From assembly GCA_023313575.1 (NCBI GenBank), contig JAJTTP010000012.1:1240001-1304000 (forward strand): DNA of 64,000 nucleotides, written 5' to 3'. Origin of the DNA: Eutypella sp. D-1 (taxonomy: Eukaryota > Ascomycota > Sordariomycetes > Xylariales > Diatrypaceae). Shown one piece after another: positions 1 to 10,801 of the stretch. Each line of letters starts with the position of its first letter. The first letter of the stretch is position 1. Made by a program: the position numbers and the translations under genes. The notes beneath the pieces are model-generated. The model searched no databases and was not told where the DNA came from. It saw only the letters and a program-made list of their open reading frames with translations.

Positions 1-294
1 ATATGCGATGCCATCAACCCCCCTTTAACAGACCCACAACTGCACGTGTAAACGAATCCGGCAATACCTGATGCACATCTTTTGTTGCTGTTACGTTGAC
101 CTGGCACTTCATCGCTTTGCTCCGTACTCAACAATCTGCTTTCTCTAACATTTACGACTGTGGAAGTGGGATGGAACTGATATGTTCATCTAAGCGCCCC
201 AACTACGGGGAGCACATCTTGATTAATAATAGTTAAACTGAGAGCTTGCCACTCCTATGATAGTTCTCATGTGATGTAATAAGGTGCCATATAG

Positions 295-417
295 ACGGCC
301 TCTGGTGGCTATCAAGCTTCGGAAGACCATCTAGCTCACTGGCTTGAGTATCTGATCCTGTTAATTGCGTTTGGAATAGGGGTGGTGAGCTTCATTGTTC
401 TGGAAACGAGGGGATAA
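295..417 (+). CDS. Possible 3'-terminal exon of an off-window membrane protein gene
   Basis: A 40-codon stretch opens directly after an intron-acceptor-like TATAG and ends at TAA. It encodes a polar N-terminal part and then a hydrophobic run (YLILLIAFGIGVVSFIVL) ending in ETRG, which would suit the last membrane helix of a transporter or channel. The bases to its left do not look coding and may be intron, so the rest of the gene would lie partly or wholly outside the window. The support is only an acceptor, an open frame and a plausible helix; no family could be assigned. It may equally be a chance ORF. Confidence 0.2.
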   Translation, partial: TASGGYQASEDHLAHWLEYLILLIAFGIGVVSFIVLETRG

Positions 418-533
418 AACGATGACAACCAGCTTATACTGCCATTAATTGTATAGTGGCACATAACGAACGTTAAGGAGATCCCCCACGGACTTGCAAA
501 ACGCAACAAAACGCTACATCATCCTTGCAATAT

Positions 534-1727
534 TCAAGCTCTCATACCCGAGTTGCCGAACTTGCGTCCCCAGGCTTTCACCTTGCGGTCCATATCACCC
601 CTGACGAATACCATGGCAATAGCCATCATGCAGGCGAGGACCCAGTCACGCAAACCCCTGACCACGCCTCCCCGCACGCTGCCCCCAAGAGTGCTGCACC
701 TGACTAGGGTCGTCAGGAAGTCAGTCGTGATGTGCTCATGTCCATTCTCTAGAGACTTGATGGCTTTTGCCGCGATTATCTCTGAGCTTTGCCCCTCGTC
801 ATCCTCCTCGAGCAACTTCGTCAGATCGGACTTAATGCGATTCTCTGCATCATAGGCTTCGCCGAGTATCGTGGAAGGAAACGCGATGTGAATACGAACA
901 GGAGGCTTGTCCGGGTTGGACCCGGCGTATAGGTTCACCTCCTGCGACAGAGTGTCCGATAGAGATCTTAAGGCGGCCTTGCATGGACTGTAAGGGGAAT
1001 AGCCGGCGATGGGGTAAAAGGAGAGGAACGAGGCGGTGAAGATGAGGTGGCGGGCGGGTGCCTGAAGCTGATTCTTAGGAGTAGCCACAGCGGTTGATTC
1101 AGAAGCCTCCCCAGTAACCTTCTGCGGTTGTTGCGGTGCCTTGAGCCAGAGCTGGAGAATTGCGTATGCCGTGTAAAGGCTGGTGAAATAGTTGCTGCTC
1201 ATCTGTGTCTGAAACTCTGACACGGGCGTATCGACGAACAGTGTGGGGTGTGAGGAGCCTGCGCAGCACCAGACGATATCCGGTGTGACCCCCATATTCC
1301 AGGAAACGACTTCATCAATGACATGTTTGCACTCGGATGCGGATGTCAGGTCAGCGCTTATATGGTGGAATCGCTGGACTTCGGTTTCTTGTGCACCTAA
1401 CTATAATGATTAAAAGGTTTGGATTGTTAGTCGTGTATGGACTTGCTTCTATTTCTCTCGAAAAAGGTTTGATTGAGTGTGTACCTACTGAGATGTGCTT
1501 AATCGCTTCGAGAAGTTTGTTTTGGTCCCGCGCAACGATCACAATGTTCGCACCCTTCTCAGCGAGCTGGCGCCCAACGGCGAGGCCCATCCCCCGCGAA
1601 CCGCCGGTGATTACCACCGTCTATTATTATACACAGGTTAGCTCTCCAATCCAATACATCGGGAAACTAGGACGTGACTTACTCTACCTTTCACCGGGAA
1701 CTTGTTTGTGCTTATGAGATTCCCCAT
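534..1727 (-). CDS. TSC10: 3-ketodihydrosphingosine reductase (Tsc10/KDSR-type SDR)
   Basis: It reduces 3-ketodihydrosphingosine to dihydrosphingosine with NADPH, the second step of sphingolipid synthesis, at the ER membrane. Three exons (1683-1727, 1485-1620, 534-1396) join in phase to give 347 residues. The cofactor motif TGGSRGMG is at about residues 20-27. A CCAG variant of the NNAG motif follows, and the catalytic triad is Ser183, Tyr196 and Lys200 (YSPCK). A hydrophobic segment near the C terminus ([13 protein letters not shown]) fits the membrane anchor of this family. A Q/T/K-rich insert of about 30 residues lies before the catalytic Ser. The start at 1727 was chosen because it yields the usual short leader ending FPVKGR just before the Rossmann fold. 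The exon 2/3 junction is the least certain splice site. The family call is confident. Confidence 0.85.
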
Positions 1728-2576
1728 CCTTACAGGTTACGTAGCGTTGCTCTATAGATCGTTAGACTTGTATCAAGCTGAAGCCCCAAATGAGAAGGGG
1801 TCATCGCATTTATTTTACATACTTACCTCTGTATATGTGTATATGTGTAAATAAGTAACGAGACGCTGAAGGTAAGCTATGTTATGGATGAAGAACATCT
1901 TGGCTATGTGAAATGAGATATTTAAAGAGAAGGCTACCTGATAGGCACCGCGGATAGTGTTAGGGGCGCCAAGTCCCAGCGGGAGTTGATCAGTCATATT
2001 TGCTGGGTATTACAAGGGCGTGTTTTTGTGCGGAAGGGACAAGCCATAAGCACCAATAGTAGACGCTGGCCGCGAAATCTGGGAAGGTTAATTGCATGAG
2101 CATGAGCATCGGCTTGTCACGATGAGGAACTTTTGGGTTACATCTGAAAGAGGAATGTAACTATGTCCCGGGAGTTTATTCGCCAAACCCCGCTCATTTG
2201 TATGCATCTACATCAATATCTCTGAGACAGTGTTACACTGATAATGATGCCAGGCCTATGAGGGAGGAGAGTCGGGTGCCGCTGCAGGTGTAGAGTCTAG
2301 GTTATGACCTGATCGGCCAGTTCCCAGCCCCCTAAAAGGATCATATATGAACAAATAAAATTGTGTCTGCCCACACCATGAACCATTTTCTTCGCTCGAC
2401 TGCAATCATACGGCGTGATGGAGCCTCGTGCCCTTACGCACAGGCAATATCGGTTTATATATAGGCCTGTCCAAGAATAGCCATTGAAATTGTGATCTTA
2501 GACTTGACCCCATGACGTGAGGCTCTATATCGAGCGACTGGATCTTATCGTCATTTTTGTAAACAGCGTCAACTAG
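1728..2576. other. Spacer between TSC10 and the PTH11-like gene
   Basis: The two flanking genes diverge from this 849-bp spacer, so it should hold both promoters. The only ORF of note is 60 codons on the minus strand at 1815-1997, with no recognisable domain, and it is not supported. No repeats or RNA genes are visible. Confidence 0.5.
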
Positions 2577-3858
2577 ATGGATAATGATGAAGTGTTAACT
2601 ATTGTGGGGGCCACTGTGGTGGCTTTGGCGACTGTCGCTGTCGCACTGCGCTTATATTCGCGGCACTTCACGAGAGCTGGCCTCAAGTGGGATGACGGGC
2701 TGATATTGCTGTCATTGTTGAGTACCATCGCGACTGACATTTTGGTCTTATGTGGTTCGTTCATGCGCACCATCTGATCCCTTACCCCTATTTGCTTCGC
2801 ACCGTACATCTCAATATACGGGTTACCCACACGCGCTTGTATTTCACTTTGTTGTCGTAAAAGAACCCGAGGCTTCTCTGATTATTCTCGTTTTAGCAAG
2901 CAGTATCAATCCAAACGGGGCCGAGCTGGCGTCCACTACGAACTCGGAATACCAATATACAGAAGCAGACATGCTATACACTAAGCTGAACTTCATTGGG
3001 ACAGTCCTCTACTATACTATCACCTCCACAACGAAGCTATCCATACTTCTGATGTACAATCGACTGTTCTCGGTCAGCGATTCATTCCGCCGTCAAGTGA
3101 TTATCGTATCTGTGCTTGTGATCATGTTCTGGTTAGGGTGCACACTGGCCGACTTATTGAATTGCATCCCCATGAAGTGGACATGGCTTAACAGTCTCGA
3201 CGACCCGCGGTATTGTTTCAACTACAATATATTTTGGCTCGTCAGCGGTATCTCCGAGGCTTGTCTCGATCTTATTATTATCGTCATACCCATCAGCGTG
3301 GTCTACAGGCTTCAGCTCAGTCTTGCCAAAAAGGTCGCTGTGGCGGCTGTTTTTCTGTTAGGTATCTTGTAAGTAATCGGCCAACCACATTTCAAGTAAA
3401 CCCAGTTTAGTGATCTTAGTTTGGCCCCGACTGACTCAAAGTATCGTACTTGAAGTGTTATATTCTCGGGTATTGTTAAAGTCATATTGAGTTACCAGCC
3501 TGGAAATCGTGAGCCCTCATTCAACGACACTGCTGTTTGGTCGACGGTGCACATATGTACCGGAATTATATGCGCCTGTCTCCCTGTATGCTGGCCGCTG
3601 TTTTCGCGTCTCTTGAAGCTTCTTCAGAGACTCAACTGGGGGGCCATTCCTGTCGTCCCTTTAATTAAAAAGCACTGGTATAGCTTCAGCGGTTGGTCTT
3701 CGGTGGATAGAAGTAGCATGCAGAGAGAAGCTACGCCTGCTACTAGGGGGGGTTCTGACTTAGCTTTACGGGAGTATGAACTCCCTGTATTCAACCCTAG
3801 TGGCAACACAGCTCCGGTGCCGTTTGCGGACCCTTATGGGGAGCGACAAAGCCATTGA
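2577..3858 (+). CDS. PTH11-like / SAT4-family integral membrane protein (fungal rhodopsin-fold domain)
   Basis: Three exons (2577-2754, 2897-3368, 3456-3858) join in phase to give about 350 residues. The N terminus carries the family hallmark: a first helix, then RLYSRH and KWDD before the second helix. Later segments show TKLSILLMYNRLF, a CIPMKWTW loop, YCFNYNIFW, and a last helix (VHICTGIICACLPVCWPLF), which gives about seven membrane spans. This large fungal family includes G-protein-coupled-receptor-like PTH11 proteins, and most members have no known ligand. The C-terminal tail is hydrophilic and Ser/Thr-rich. The first intron (142 nt) is less certain than the second, which uses GTAAGT. 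A small exon could be missing between helices 2 and 3, because that loop is short for the family. Confidence 0.75.
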
Positions 3859-5855
3859 ATTCAGCCCACATCAACCTTGACAGAAAGAGCTTCAATGCAG
3901 ATGTTGATTATCCCATTCATAATTGTCACGATCAGTTGAACCTCCTGAAGTGGGGCTACTATATAGGGGTTAGGATCGGATATAGGAGGAACCTTAGGTC
4001 GGAAGATCGCCTGGGTATATAAGTAGGGAGATAACCCTCGTCTGTAGCTTAGTTATCCTTCTCTTATTATGCCAGTATTACAATTCCCACCATACATTTG
4101 ATGCTACGACCTGCTGAACGCCATAATAATAGAATAGGCTCTTCAAAATTGCTGTAATTATACAGTTAATCTCTCCCACTAAGAGGTTTCCTATGATATT
4201 CCACTAAACCTTAATAAGACATAGTCCCACAAGACAGAAAAGGGGCGGCTTGAAAGTGTAGTGAGCCGACAACCATCCCCTTGGTCTTTAATGAAGAGTG
4301 GATCGGGTTGGTTATGACAGTCAAAGAACGTGATTCACCTGGAAGAGGAACTGGTCTGGAAAGGGAAGGCATCGCCAGCTAGGGCTCGACAAACACGTAG
4401 ACCATGGAAAGGCTTGGCGTACATCCCTACCACATATAAGACGGCACATCGGCTAAGGCGCCTGTAGTCTCAAATGAAGCAACAGCCCGTAGCACGACGA
4501 GCTTCCTAGGTCAGTTGGAAGACGTTCACATTTATCATCATGAGAAATGCCAAACTTGAACGCAGCTTCCCGGGGGATACATACCCCCGAGCTAGCTCGT
4601 CCGAGAGAACATCCTGCCTGCCTCCTTGAGTTGAACCCGTAAAACCTCGTTCGAGATACATACCTATCTGCCTGACAAGAATCGTATTTCTTAATTTCCC
4701 ACTCGGTTATCCGACATACACAGAGAAGGTAACGTTTCTGTGCAGGCCCGCGTCTTTTATATAGCAAGGACAATCTTATGTCCGAATGAAAATATTGTGA
4801 GATATACCCTGCTACCTTGCCGTCGGCAAGTCGTAGTGCCCGTGGTTGGGGAAGCAGCGTTATAGTTTGGAGGCTATAGCATTTCGCGAAGTCACTAGAT
4901 ATCAATGAAGACTGTGGACCCTCACTTTTCCCTTTGCTGTTTCTTTTTATCCTTCGCCGCGTTTCGCCTGTCCTTCTTCTTTAAGCACAATCTTGAGACA
5001 TCATGGCTCCTCAGAATTGTCCGCCGAGATATGTGAATTATTATATGCGTCAGGCATTCGCTGGGGGCAACTTCGCGGGAACAGACGGGCGTAAGAGCCC
5101 AGAGGCAATCCGAATAATCGGCTACGCACCTACTGTTAAACCTCCGTTGACTCGCCCGGATAACCGTCGCTTACCGTGATTATCCTAATCGCCTTGGCCC
5201 ATTGGATTCCTGGGGGAAAAAAGAGAAGATTCGAATTCGCCAAGGTACTACAGAGACTGATGGTGATATACAGGTCTGCAGCCCCGAACCACGGAAGATG
5301 CAATATATCGTGTAATGAGCCTATTGGCATATATAGATGAAGTGGTTCCGTTTTGAGAGCTTGGGAGAGTATTTAACTTGACCCTCGCTGCTGGGAAGGA
5401 AAAAGCAACTACTATAGCGGAACAGCGACATGGTAAGCCCGGAATTCTCCTTTTTCATTTTTTTTTCTTTTATTTCACTGTCCGTGTTACCTCGTAAGAA
5501 GGGCCTAGTGTATACTCGCACTAATGATAAATTACTTGTGATCTTGGGTCGGCTGTTTTAAATGAGAAAGTTTAAGATATAGCTCCTGCTGGTAGTTCGA
5601 CCAGTGATCTCATGTGGTATGTACATCACGGATATGAGTAGCACTAAGAATAAGAGAGAGGAAAGCCCACATACTAGCGCAGTCAGAGTATGGACAAGGT
5701 TTTTAATATTGGATCTACTAGCCACGTTTTTTGTACATAATATACAACATCGGATCCGATCCGCGCCGCCATCCGGATACCAGCATATCGACAAGCAAGT
5801 AGGCAGGACATATTTTGCGCCTCTATTTCCACTTCCGCATCCGCCTTTTTTCCTC
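3859..5855. other. 2-kb spacer with one possible small gene start
   Basis: This lies downstream of the PTH11-like gene and downstream of mL38. ORFs here, including a 150-codon minus-strand ORF at 4453-4905, show no domain, no codon bias and no splice logic. The one suggestive spot is the pyrimidine-rich leader ending in ATGGCT at 5003, listed separately. Confidence 0.4.
5003..5179 (+). CDS. Possible small ORF or first exon (58 residues)
   Basis: A typical fungal leader (T/C-rich, then CACAATCTTGAGACATC) precedes ATGGCT. The ORF encodes 58 residues rich in Tyr, Arg and Gly and ends at TGA. A good donor (GTAAGA) lies inside it after codon 29, so it may be only the first exon of a spliced gene. 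No family was recognised and no convincing second exon was found. The leader is the main reason to list it. Confidence 0.2.
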   Translation: MAPQNCPPRYVNYYMRQAFAGGNFAGTDGRKSPEAIRIIGYAPTVKPPLTRPDNRRLP

Positions 5856-7568
5856 CTACCTGCGACGACCGAGGCCGAAGCCGTGAATCCTCTTGCTGTA
5901 CTTCCAGAGCTGGCGGTACTTGGGCTTCTGGCGCTTGGCCTCCCAGCCGCGGGCGGGTCTGTCGGGCTTGAGGGAGTGGACGCGGCGGTGCTTGAACTGG
6001 AGGTCGGCGCCGGGGACGCCGGCGCGCTCCATGACGGCGGCGGTGTTCTCGTCCCAGACGGTGCGGAAGAGGTTGAAGCCGACGGGGCGCAGGCCGAACT
6101 TGTCGCGGAAGCTCTTGAGGCTGAAGCCATCGCGCGCGCTGTACAGCTCGCGCAACTTCGCGATATCGAGGGGCGGGCCGTCGCGCGGCTGCTCGAGCAG
6201 GAATATCGACAGCCGGTGGTAAGGCGCGCCCTTCTGGGAGAAGGCGGGTAGCCAGGGCACGGCGAGCTGGGATTCCTTGTCGACGCGGCCGAGCGGTAGA
6301 GAGGGCTGGGTGGGGGAGATGGGCACGTTGGCGGCGAGGTAGTGGCAGCGGCGGTCGAAAGAATCGGTTTCGAGATTGGGCACATCGGAATCCATGACGA
6401 CGACGGAGACGAGGCGCTCGCCCGGGTCAAAGCACTGGACGCGCAGACGCGGGGGTACCTCGGTGATGCGGGAGTTGAGAATCTCGCCGGGCTCGACCTT
6501 GATGCGGCGGAAGTACAGCTGTACGTCCATGACAGGGTCGAACTTGGGCAGCACATCGGGGACGATGTGCAGCTGGGAGATACGCTGGGTCAGCAAGCGG
6601 TAGGGGTAACCGCGCCACTTCTGCTCGGCCAGGTGGCGGTAGATAGGTTTGCTCATGTCACCTAGATTTTGTACGTCAGTAAAAAAGAAGTCATGTATGC
6701 TGGTCAAAGGACAGCATAGTAGAAGATGAGGCTCACCATCACCGTCCTCAAAGCGACGCTTGACAACGGGATCGTTAATGTCGGCGAGGATCTTGAACTC
6801 CTCAAGCTGCTTCCTGAGACTGACGAGGCGCATCTGCTTCCTAGCCTCGCCGCCTTTGATCTGGTCAGCGGGGGTTGCCTCGAGCTTCCGGATCCTGGAC
6901 ATCTCATTTCGAATGCTCTGAATCCTCTCAGCGCGGTCCTCCTGCAGGATGCGACGGGCCTCTTGGAAGCACTGGTAGGGCAGCTGCTCGAAGGGAATAT
7001 TCGGGGAAGTACGGAGGGCAGCGCGGCGACGGCGGGATCCGATGGGCGGGGTTCCCATGCGCACTAGCTTCCGCTCGGCCCAATGTGCGGTAGTAGTATC
7101 CCGATCTAACAGGCGCTCCTTCATACGGAATTTCTGGAGCCTAGTCATGCCACTGAATGCAGATCTGCTGTTACTACTGCCTGCGCCATCCCCGCTGCTA
7201 TTACTGCCACTGCTATTGCTACCAGCACCAGCTGAGGTCGAGGGTGAGGCCGAAGCTGCGGCTGCGGTTGCGGCTACTGATCCACCCCCTACTGCCGCCC
7301 CCGTCTTCCCCTCCGCTGGTGATACAGAGGCACCAGAGTCGTTCGTCGAGGTCGCCGAGGTCGCCTGGGACACGCCAGACGAGGGTGTGGGTGGGGAAGT
7401 CGTGGAAGATGATGATGGTGGTGGAGTAGTCGTCGGTGGTTTCTCATCTTCACGGCGGGGTGCAGTCCGGGAAAAAGCCCGGGGGAATTGTGACGTCGAG
7501 CTCCGTAAGGGGAGGTCTTGCCGCAAAGACCGAACCAGTGGCCTTGCGACCCTCTGGCAGCTCGACAT
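5856..7568 (-). CDS. MRPL35: Mitochondrial large-subunit ribosomal protein mL38 (MRPL35), PEBP-like
   Basis: A structural protein of the mitochondrial 54S ribosomal subunit with a phosphatidylethanolamine-binding-protein-like fold. Two exons (6737-7568, 5856-6661) give 545 residues. The N terminus is Arg/Ser-rich, as in a mitochondrial presequence, and is followed by a long Pro/Ser/Thr/Ala-rich linker. The conserved part follows: [34 protein letters not shown], an [18 protein letters not shown] segment, [26 protein letters not shown] and a basic C terminus ending GFGLGRRR. The 75-nt intron (6662-6736) has donor GTGAGC, branch-like TACTGACG and acceptor CTAG. It is a multiple of three with no stop, so the unspliced message stays open as 570 codons. 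The gene shares a spacer with uL4m on the other strand. Confidence 0.88.
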   Translation of the reverse strand: MSSCQRVARPLVRSLRQDLPLRSSTSQFPRAFSRTAPRREDEKPPTTTPPPSSSSTTSPPTPSSGVSQATSATSTNDSGASVSPAEGKTGAAVGGGSVAATAAAASASPSTSAGAGSNSSGSNSSGDGAGSSNSRSAFSGMTRLQKFRMKERLLDRDTTTAHWAERKLVRMGTPPIGSRRRRAALRTSPNIPFEQLPYQCFQEARRILQEDRAERIQSIRNEMSRIRKLEATPADQIKGGEARKQMRLVSLRKQLEEFKILADINDPVVKRRFEDGDGEPHLLLCCPLTSIHDFFFTDVQNLGDMSKPIYRHLAEQKWRGYPYRLLTQRISQLHIVPDVLPKFDPVMDVQLYFRRIKVEPGEILNSRITEVPPRLRVQCFDPGERLVSVVVMDSDVPNLETDSFDRRCHYLAANVPISPTQPSLPLGRVDKESQLAVPWLPAFSQKGAPYHRLSIFLLEQPRDGPPLDIAKLRELYSARDGFSLKSFRDKFGLRPVGFNLFRTVWDENTAAVMERAGVPGADLQFKHRRVHSLKPDRPARGWEAKRQKPKYRQLWKYSKRIHGFGLGRRR

Positions 7569-8091
7569 GGCTGCTGCTGTTGTTGGGGGTCCGAGGTTGG
7601 AAGGTGGGTGGTGCTGTATATGTTGTAGTGGAAATGGAAGTGTAAGTGTAAATATCTACAGGTAGGTACTTCAGTACTTGGGTCCATCTTGATAATTGAT
7701 AACGATAACGAATTTGACATTGGCCAGCGGGAAGTAGTTAAAAATATTCAATCGACTTTTTTGATTGGTTGAAATTTTGAATCGCAGTAGACTTGAACAC
7801 TGGAAGAACTCCACTTTATCAAGGCGCGGGGGGGTCAATTGCGACTCGGCAGGTGCCGATAAGCTCCGTGCTCCGGCCTAATCGGCCTAACAAATTTCAG
7901 CCCTTGGAGCTACCTAGGTACGACTTAACTTACAGTATGTAACTATCACCACTTCCAATTGATAAGGGAGGAATCTAAAGAAACATCACCCTCCATCACC
8001 GCCATCGCCATCGGCAACAACTGCTAGCCAGCTTTCAATTCGAGCACCCCGACAACCACATCACCTGGGCTCGTATCCAACAACTCTAGAT
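7569..8091. promoter_or_regulatory. Shared divergent promoter of mL38 and uL4m
   Basis: These 523 bp separate the start codons of two mitoribosomal large-subunit genes on opposite strands. The spacer contains an exact TACCTAGGTA palindrome at 7911-7920 and an inverted CGGCCTAATCGGCCT element near 7874-7888, which could be a regulator site. That the two genes are coordinated is inferred from the arrangement only. Confidence 0.5.
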
Positions 8092-9339
8092 ATGGCGGGG
8101 AAGGGGCTCAGAGGTCTCAATGAGGCCATGCGAAGTCTGAGCTTGTCATCACAATTCTGCAAAGAAGCCGTCAATGTACGTCTTGTCCATCCGACGGCAT
8201 TCCCCTTTACGAAATGAGAAAGTCGCAGCGAACAATTTGCTAAATTTGGAGTACAGCACCGGATACCTTCGACGACGACATTCGCACGATCTATGGCCAC
8301 TGAGACATCGTTGCCCAACAACAACAACACCACATCTGGATCAGATGCCCCGCCATCCGCCTCCGCCACACCCCTCTGGAGACCAGGTATGCACGCACCC
8401 ATATACGCATGGAATCATTCATACCTTATGCGCAGACGCATATAGTATATCATGAAAAACAAGACTAACCCGAGAAAAAAAACACAAGCGACGACGGTAC
8501 CGCTGACCATCTTCGACTTCCCGTCGTACGAGCCAGCGCGGCTGGAGTCCTGGTCGGCGAAGCACCTGAACCTGCCCTTGCGGCGCGACATCCTGCACCT
8601 GGCGGTGGTGTACGAGGGAGACAGCACGCGGCAGGGGACGGCGTCGTCGAAGACGCGGTGGGACGTGCGGGGCTCGGGGCGGAAGCTGGGTCCGCAGAAG
8701 GGCTCGGGACGCGCTCGCATGGGCGACAAGAACTCCCCCATACGCCGCGGCGGCGGCAAGGTCTTCGGCCCCCACCCCCGCGATTTCTCCACCCGCCTGC
8801 CCCGCAAGGTCTACGACCTCGCCTGGCGCACCGCCCTCAGCTACCGCTACCGTCGCGGCGAGCTGATCGTCTGCAACGACGGCATGGATCTCTCCCTGCC
8901 CGAGGAGTACTTCCGCGGCGTGGGCGTCGACGGTGCCGTCGGCGGCGGCGCCCGCAACTCCAGTCCCTGGTGGACGCAGCTGCCCGGCAAGGACGGCGAG
9001 GTCCTGCGCGACTCCTTCCGCGCGAAGTGGGCGCGCCAGGTCCTCGATGCCAATGAGTGGGGGCGCGCCGCCGGCCGCAGCACCTTCATCACCTCGGACC
9101 CCCGGGAGGACCTGTTCGCCGCCCTCGAGCAGATCCCCCGCTACGGCACCGCCCTTGAGGTCGCCGATGTCGATGTCAAGGACTTGCTCGAGACCAACCG
9201 CATCGTCGTCGAGCGCTCCGCCCTCCTCGACATGCTCGAGCGCCACCAGAGCGATCTCGCCCCCACCGTCTTCGTCGCCGGCTCCCCTCTGCCCCCACGA
9301 GCCCAACCGCCCGTGAGCGGCGAGGTCCTGGTCGAGTAG
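8092..9339 (+). CDS. YML6: Mitochondrial large-subunit ribosomal protein uL4m
   Basis: The mitochondrial counterpart of bacterial L4, which lines the peptide exit tunnel of the 54S subunit. Three exons (8092-8175, 8257-8386, 8489-9339) add up exactly to 354 codons plus stop. The core domain is typical: VPLTIFDFPSYEP, LPLRRDILHLAVVYEGD, the conserved loop with GSGRKLGPQKGSGRAR, and DKNSPIRRGGGKVFGPHPRD. The loop corresponds to the basic tunnel-lining extension of L4. The N terminus is Ser/Thr/Arg-rich, as expected for import. The third exon is strongly C-ending in codon use. Donors are GTACGT and GTATGC. It diverges from mL38. Confidence 0.9.
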
Positions 9340-10801
9340 TGCCTAGGAAAATCTTACGGGGCTTCCTTGTTGTATTGTATATAAAAAACAGATCCGTGCG
9401 TCATATGATCCAGGGCTAGGGAGTTCCGGACCTGGGCAAGTGCGGGATGAGGTTGCAGTGGAATGTAGCTCTAGTAGAGTCCCGCGGACCCGGCGAATCA
9501 AAATAAAACAATGTATAACAGATGACAAGATTACAATCCGTGAGGGAGGATCTTTTATCGCATTCTCGTCGTAGTTATGCCCCCCGTCCACCTACCCAGA
9601 GGCTGGGCGGGTTTGTTTCTTTGCTCAACCGCATCTCGGCGATAAAGGGCGGTAGTCTCTCCTTATTTGCATTATCCATTCTAGACGACCAGTTCACGCG
9701 GAGTTCGGCGTCCCTTATGTAAAAGATCACTTATACACCGCCCCCTCCCCACACCCCTGGGGCCCCGGATGGTAGTGATGGTAGTGTTCTCATAAAGTGG
9801 CTTGGAATCCATATACATGTAGACCGATAGCAACAGAAGCCCTTCATCCCGATATAGAGAGAAGGATGGCGAGTTAAAGAAGGAAAAGCCCATCCATATC
9901 CAAACCATCCGAGAAAGTTCAAACTCAGCTAGTATAACTATCTATTACGTCTCCCGCTTTTCGTCGTGATGGTGATTCACAATCGATATAGATATCGGTT
10001 AATCTCTCACATAGATGATCGTGTCCGTATACATTTCATAATTCGATGATTGGTTGGTTGGTTTACTTCGACAATTGACAAACCCCCCCTATATCCATGG
10101 CATTCCCCTTCCGATCAACTATGCTAGTCTTCCAGTCCACCCCCTTTCTCATGCAGCAAGCAAAGGCGTGAGTCATAATTACATGCATGCGATGATGATG
10201 AACCGGTATTTGAGAAACACAAGACACAAGCAGGACACATGGACACGCAAGTTTCAAACCTCCTTGTCTTCCCTGTTACTCCATCTCCCTTCTATTCTCC
10301 TACATACAACAACGAAGACATGACTGTCGATGTAATACAATACAACGCACAAGTGGCGTAGCCGCCGTAGGCCCCATGTCATCCCATACCATCTCGCCCC
10401 ATCTTCTGTCAGTCAGCCTTGGGTATCATATATGCGTTACCACATCCTGTGCTTCCCGCTCCGTTGCCCTTCGCCGGCCTATCCGTCTGCCCCTCCGTAC
10501 CAAGATGAACCAACCGGGCATAATGATGGGGGTGGTTGTATGGGGGTTGGTTCCCGTGAAATGTCCTTTGAGTCTTCCTCCCTTCATCCCTTCCCATCTT
10601 CCCATATCAACATACATGTATTTATGTATGTGTCAGATGGCCGACATAATTCGGGTACCAATGTGTGGTGGGCATATCGGCCTTAATGGATCTACCATTG
10701 TTGTTGGCTTTCCATGAACACGCCGCAACTAGGACGGCAGTCTCCCTCTCCACCTGTCCCGAATTATGGGACATTTGACACTGTTCTAAGTTTCTTCGGA
10801 C
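9340..10801. other. Convergent spacer between uL4m and the bZIP gene
   Basis: Both flanking genes end here, so the 1.46 kb should hold their 3' untranslated regions. Short ORFs on both strands lack domains. No repeats beyond short homopolymers are visible. Confidence 0.4.

Noticed and set aside
1815..1997. A 60-codon minus-strand ORF upstream of TSC10 considered as an extra first exon
   Set aside because: The TSC10 exon starting at 1727 already gives a family-like N terminus, and no phase-consistent splice linked the two.
4453..4905. A 150-codon minus-strand ORF
   Set aside because: It has no recognisable motif, leader or codon preference; chance is sufficient.
8419..9306. A 295-codon minus-strand ORF across uL4m
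   Set aside because: It is antisense to the conserved uL4m exon and its composition follows C-ending codons of that gene.
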